64,000 nucleotides of DNA, taken from contig FJUW01000007.1 in NCBI GenBank assembly GCA_900074885.1, positions 1,941,609-2,005,608 of the forward strand, in the 5' to 3' direction. This stretch comes from Rhynchosporium graminicola (lineage: Eukaryota; Ascomycota; Leotiomycetes; Helotiales; Ploettnerulaceae). The translations under genes and the position numbers were made by a program. Positions 59,105 through 64,000 of the stretch are shown here, in pieces; the first letter of the stretch is position 1; each line of letters starts with the position of its first letter. The notes under the pieces were generated by a model. That model was not told where the DNA came from, made no database searches, and worked only from the letters and a program-made list of their open reading frames with translations.

Positions 59105-59119
59105 TGTATGTATGTATGT
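59073..59119. repeat. (TATG)n microsatellite
   Basis: A short TA run is followed by about ten TGTA/TATG units. A second tract of the reverse-complement repeat lies about 380 bp to the right. Confidence 0.92.
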
Positions 59120-59495
59120 CGTAATCAGCTAAATGTCAGATTTGTCAAAGACGTCTAGTCTGTCTTAGATACGAAGGAGAACGAACGTAATAGAGAATAA
59201 CCCACTGCTCTGCTATTTGCGCATGCATTACGTCCGAGTATTAATCCTGCCTAGGGAAGCTGAATTTGGAATAGATGGAAGTCCCGGTGCCAGGGATTAC
59301 CTACACCACATTATTTTCTTTCCCATGGCTGGCTGCTACGCAGAGCGTAATGGCTTTCTATAGCAAGTTTCCTTCACGATACCATAGATAGGCCGGTCGA
59401 GTGGCCACACAGAGCCACCACTACCTCCTTCCTTTAGCTACTTTGGTCCACCTCCCCTTTTGTTTACCATCTCAGCCATCACCATGCATGTGCAG

Positions 59496-59533
59496 ACATA
59501 CATACATACATACATACATACATACATACATAC
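59496..59533. repeat. (CATA)n microsatellite
   Basis: About nine CATA units, the reverse complement of the tract at 59,073-59,119. A short frame crossing it encodes only a Tyr-Val-Cys-Met repeat and is not a gene. Confidence 0.92.
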
Positions 59534-62500
59534 TTCGGCGCAGATAAGCAATAGGTAAGCACACATAGCCGGCGCAAAGAGTCGCAAAAGAGTCCCGAGG
59601 TGCAGTTTTGCATGCATCCATCCTCTCACTTGGTACTTACTTGGTACCGCGAACATCATCAATTTGCACTTTCCCAGCCAAGATGTGTGTCAAAATGGAG
59701 GTACACATATCTATCTCGCTTGAGTTCTGAAATAGTAGGATCGACACTTCCTTCTCCACAGCTGTACATGTGTTTACCACACTTACGGAGCCCTGTCGAT
59801 AAGTCACTCACTTGGATGAGTGAGATCTGCAAGATGTGCCTACTGTAGGTATTTTACATCGGCGTGGCGCATGATGGGAACTTCCTCCCGCCCTCCTCTC
59901 CTCCGGAACCCCAGTCCACGTTCACCACTACAAGTTGCGCGGATCACCCGCTTCAAAACCCGAGTTCCTGGTAACTGGGACAGCTAGCTGCATGCATTAT
60001 TCATCCAGATGGTGGACCCCCAAACCATACTGTATGTATTCGAAAACACGCCTTCTCTGCACCAGTCCGTCATTCCAAGAATGCCATCCTATCATATTCG
60101 GCCCGTCAAGCTGGAGACGAAGTTCCGTGCGACAGTGTCTTTCTCCGAAAAGGACAATATTCCTCCCAGATACCGAAAGAAACAAGACACAAGGCTTTGT
60201 GGCTGCTCGTGTGGAAAACTCTCTTGTTTGACTGGCGGCTTCATCCCGAAATCAAGCCCCTTTTCGGCACCAGCGCTGTGGTACAGATCACAATCCCAAG
60301 ATCCCATCATCCATCCCAATCTCTGGGACAGCCATTTATGTCATGTAAGTTGAACCTTAGAATTGGGCCAGCATCCTCGGTATCACTTCCGGATGTGTAT
60401 GCGAATACTCAAGCCTTGATTTCCCAAGCTGAAGACTTCAGGTCTCTGAGGGTTAAGGGCTGATGGCTCATGGCTGATGGCTGACACTGCAACCTATCAA
60501 CCGCTCCAGCACATCCCGCGGGATCTTGTAAGCGGCGGCTCTCACTGCCGACGTTGACCCTCAACCTATGGTCCTCCATCCACAGATCTGACCATTGCTT
60601 TTTGTGCGTATTTGCTCTTTCGTCAAATAGTGATGATAAATGAGTCTTTGACAACTTTTACACATCTTCCTTTTGCTACGATACGATACGATCAGCTTGG
60701 CAGAAGTCAGTGCAGTCTTAGCTGGCTGCTGGATCGACAGGTTCATCCAAAGTCTCTGCTCTGCCAACCCAAATATTGATTTGAGTGTCTCACTCCACCG
60801 TTAAACAACTGTCTTAGCAATTAGAGATTTGTCATGGCCGACGATCCCAGCCACGGCCCGGCACAAGAAATTACAGTATGCATCGATTCTTTTTGACAGC
60901 TCCGCACTTCCTCATACGAGCGAGCCATGGTTTGTCCTCCGGAACCCGGGACGTACCGTGTGACGTTTCCGTACCTAGCACCTGTCAGCCTTGCTGGATG
61001 ACGGGATCAATACAGGCATTTGCTGCTGGATTTATGCTTGTTTTTGAGGCGCATGCTGTGACACCCTTGTACTGTAAACTTCAAGCTAAAGAAAAGCATG
61101 ATACATTGCAGAAGGTCTAGACCTCGAAATACAACCATCAATATATCAGAAAGTTGACATTCTCCTATCATGTGGTAGGAGAAAATGCAATCCGACGCAC
61201 GTGTGTGCTGAACTTTCGTGGTATTCAGCACAACAAGGTACACGACAGCAAGGCTTCTTTCTTTGTTGCACTTTCGTTGCAGGAATTGTATCCTGCTAGC
61301 TGGGATTTCCAAACTATCGCATCATGGTATCGTGCTTTCCTCGACCATACTCCACTGCATCACTGTTGACTCGTCACTTGCTCTCGTCCCGTCGCAACTT
61401 ATTTGGAATCACAATCGCGGTGACCTCCACAAATAAAATTGCTTTTGCGACTTCTATACAGACGCAAAATACAACAAGGTAGGAGACGAAAATCTTCAAT
61501 ACTCGGTCGGTTGAAGAGGCCGCGGCTCCTATCATATTGACGAATCAATTCCTGCTTCGACATGACCAGATGACGAGCTGTGTAACACGATAAGTACAAT
61601 TCTCCTCGTTGTCCTTCTACTCTTTTCCTTCCTCGATCACCTCGAGACTGCTTCAAAAGCAGAGAAGATTAGAAATAGTGCCTATGTGTACAGTGTCGCA
61701 ACAGGATCTGTTCTCCAAACGATATCTTGCACTTCATACTGGTGAGTCAGGAATCAAGGCGACTTTCCTTTTCTGCCTAAAGAATTAACGCCTCCGTTCC
61801 ATTTACTTACGGCATCGTTCTGATGTCTTCCTATCCTTCCGTTTCGTCTTGCTGCTTATTTTACACACGCATTCCGTTGTTGGCTCGACTCATGCGGTAT
61901 GATCGTCATGTTGTGCGCGGCCAATCTAGTTGTGGCGTACTCGCACAGGGTCGACAGAGTGGCATACATATACACAGATCCCAGCCCAATGCTACAACTC
62001 TCCTCCCTTTTGCCAATCACGTTTGGATAGTAGCTGCTGTTTTCAAAGGCAACGCTAGTTATCGAATTGATGTGTGATAAAACAGGCTAATATGGTTACC
62101 GCTGAATGTAATACGTGTCTTACTCAAGCAGGAAACCGTAGCTGTCAACGTTATCCCACTTTTGCACAGATGTATGAGCGGACAATCTATTCTTTTATTC
62201 TGTAACTATTATCTTTTGAAGCAACTCCTATATACTTATATTCTATCAGCGATCAATTGATTGATGATTTTTTTTACAGCTTTGATGGTTCGGCAGAAGC
62301 TGCCTTTTCGTGCCGATTCTCCCTTTGGTCACACATTCGTTCATTCACTGGTGCTTTTTAAGATCTGAGTGATGGTTGAAGAAGTCCCGTTTTCTTGAGC
62401 ATTTATGGCTGCACATGTCCTAGGCGATCAGGTAGCAGTCCCGCACTTTACACACCATCTAAGAATATCTCATAAGGCCAACGTATATTACCTCCGATTC

Positions 62501-64000
62501 AATATTTTCTGCTGCTAGTCATACCGTACCTTCTATCAGCTAGTTTTTATTCCACTCAGCGATCAAATAGTGAAATCTGAATCGAATCGGAGAATGACTC
62601 CGACTGATGTACTGGAGCAATTAGAATTTTGCCTTCTTAAATCTCAGGTACTTCCTTATCACTATAGCACTTCATACTTCTACAAATGTAACAAAGCATT
62701 CCAGTTAATCTTTGTGTACTTATTCTTACATGAGAAGAGTTATGATAATCTGTTATATCAGTTGATCGGGAGGAGGTTAGCGAGGCTGTGCAGCTACCCG
62801 TAAAGTGAAAGATCGTCAAATCTAATTGAAGGATGTGACCAACCGGTAGAAGTGGGGGAAACAATCAAAAGAAAGTTTTATGTGCTTTCCCAAGTTTCAG
62901 GCAATCTTTCCAAATTTCTCAAGTGTAACAGATTTCATGTCACGTGAGGTAGGTCATTTCTCCAAGCAGAGTCTCCTATTCGTGTTCGCCGAAACAATTA
63001 CCTGACAAGAGGTCTGGTTGATTACCTAGTAGAAGAACTATTCGAATCGGAGGAAATATATGTTGTTTACATAAGATGCTAAAGCTACGCATGCAGTATC
63101 TCGCAGTCCTAGCCACGAGTTGACGGTCTCGACTACATTTTAATATTTGTGCAATTTTTCACGTGGACGTGGACGTGTGAGTATGCAGAGTTGTCAGCGT
63201 AGCTCGCCTATGACTAAACCTGTATCGATAGATTCCATATATTCCAGCAGGATCCCATATCGGTTTGCACTTCGACATACATTGTCTCTGGCACCGGCTC
63301 ACGTCTGGATCACGCCCTGCATCTACTTTTATATCTGCTTTATACTAGTTTTTACTACTTGAGATACTCCGACTCTACTTCGAGTACGAGAACGAGGTAC
63401 TCAACTTAAATCAACCAACCCAATTCAACTCAACTCAAAGATACGCAGAGCACTCGAGGACTTTCTATAGGAGGAAGAAAATAAATACCTTTCACAAGGC
63501 GACCAACTCATAATTACTAAGTCAGGAACAGAAGGACCGCAAGGAGGGGAGAAGACGCTAGTGCATTCTAGGTCACAAAAGGAACATTCTTTTAAAGGTA
63601 CATAAGGCTCCTTTCCAAAGTAGACTACTAATTTCCAACTCTTGCAGCCCCTCCCTCAACTTTGAGATACCATCCTTTTCTAGCTTTAAAGAAAAAAAGC
63701 CATGCATTCCATACCAAATTTCATTCAGAAACTCTCTCCCTTCCAAATCACTGCGAAGTAAACCAATGGTTCATTCATTTTACAAATCACATCTGCGTCG
63801 GTTTTGCAAACACCACGCTCGAAAGCGAGCAATATTTACAGAAAACCGAACACACACATGGCCTGCCTATAACAAGCAATCACATGCACCCATCCCATCA
63901 CAACAAGCCCCCTTTCCAAGCCCCTTTCCCACCCCCGTTCCCCCAAAACTCCACCATCCACACACACACAAACCAAGCACGTTCCCAGAACAACACAAGC

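Larger units (their letters stand above)
57812..64000. other. Long region without a recognisable gene; probable upstream region of a gene outside the window
   Basis: Over 6.2 kb no frame longer than about 115 codons appears, and none has a recognisable domain, codon pattern or linked splice sites. Base composition is normal, so this is not RIPed DNA. It carries tetranucleotide microsatellites, ACCT/GCTA-type short repeats near 58,795 and 58,965, and pyrimidine tracts. The last 400 bp or so become C/A- and CT-rich (for example CACACACACACAAACC near 63,960). That is typical of a fungal promoter or 5' UTR, suggesting a plus-strand gene beginning just beyond the window. Long upstream regions often belong to regulatory genes; that is inference. 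Confidence 0.45.

Noticed and set aside
59438..59662. A frame with a Tyr-Val-Cys-Met repeat
   Set aside because: It is the translation of the (CATA)n microsatellite.
39192..64000. A secondary-metabolite gene cluster around the hydrolase
   Set aside because: No polyketide synthase, peptide synthetase, terpene cyclase or cluster regulator is visible nearby, and the neighbours are housekeeping or unrelated genes.
39192..64000. tRNA or rRNA genes
   Set aside because: I found no cloverleaf with A/B-box-like sequence or rRNA-like stretch by eye. tRNAscan would be needed to be sure.

Overview
The window comes from a filamentous ascomycete (Pezizomycotina). The evidence is short spliceosomal introns (about 49-116 bp) with CTAAC/CTGAC-like branch sites, a class II hydrophobin, and an AT-rich compartment with the signature of repeat-induced point mutation (RIP). 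In that compartment TpA is very abundant, CpA and TpG are depleted, and retroelement reading frames are full of TAG/TAA stops. A leotiomycete-type genome would fit, but the sequence does not prove a class.

Positions 1 to about 39,060 are one large RIP-degraded nest of transposons with no intact host gene. Paired LTRs and 5-bp target site duplications (TSDs) allow the nest to be unpicked. The host is Gypsy-A1 (minus strand; 10,924-13,910, 20,749-21,064 and 35,690-36,899). It was hit by Gypsy-B (13,911-20,743, TSD CTAGC) and Copia-1 (21,065-35,684, TSD TTATA). Copia-1 was split by a second family member, Gypsy-A2 (24,673-33,707, TSD CTTAG). Gypsy-A2 was in turn split by a 2.28-kb non-autonomous LTR element (30,131-32,409, TSD ATTAT) that carries six tandem 185-bp repeats. 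To the left lie a minus-strand Gypsy-C (4,903-10,923), a plus-strand chromodomain Gypsy-D (1,853-4,902) and a Copia-2 end (1-1,852). A poly-T-tailed, non-RIPed 187-bp insertion sits inside Gypsy-D. Gypsy-A2 and Gypsy-D each carry an extra degenerate reading frame antisense to pol, between pol and the 3' LTR. From 36,900 to 39,192 there is a RIPed unknown gene, a RIPed Tc1/mariner transposase and a 78-bp tandem duplication across which RIP stops.

From about 39,300 to 57,811 the sequence has normal composition and ordinary fungal genes. In order they are: a periplasmic-binding-protein-like protein of the Ca3427 type (+); a twin-CX9C mitochondrial-type protein (+); phosphopantothenate-cysteine ligase for coenzyme A synthesis (-); an SLC35F/DUF914 transporter (-); a class II hydrophobin (-); an FrsA-like alpha/beta hydrolase with Thr at the nucleophile position (-); an NDUFAF2/N7BML complex I assembly factor (+); a membrane-anchored spherulin-4 family protein (-); and a conserved fungal protein of unknown function (-). 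They do not form an evident pathway cluster.

From 57,812 to 64,000 I see no convincing gene. The stretch holds microsatellites and, near the end, C/A- and CT-rich sequence of the kind found in promoters and 5' UTRs, so a plus-strand gene may start just outside the window.
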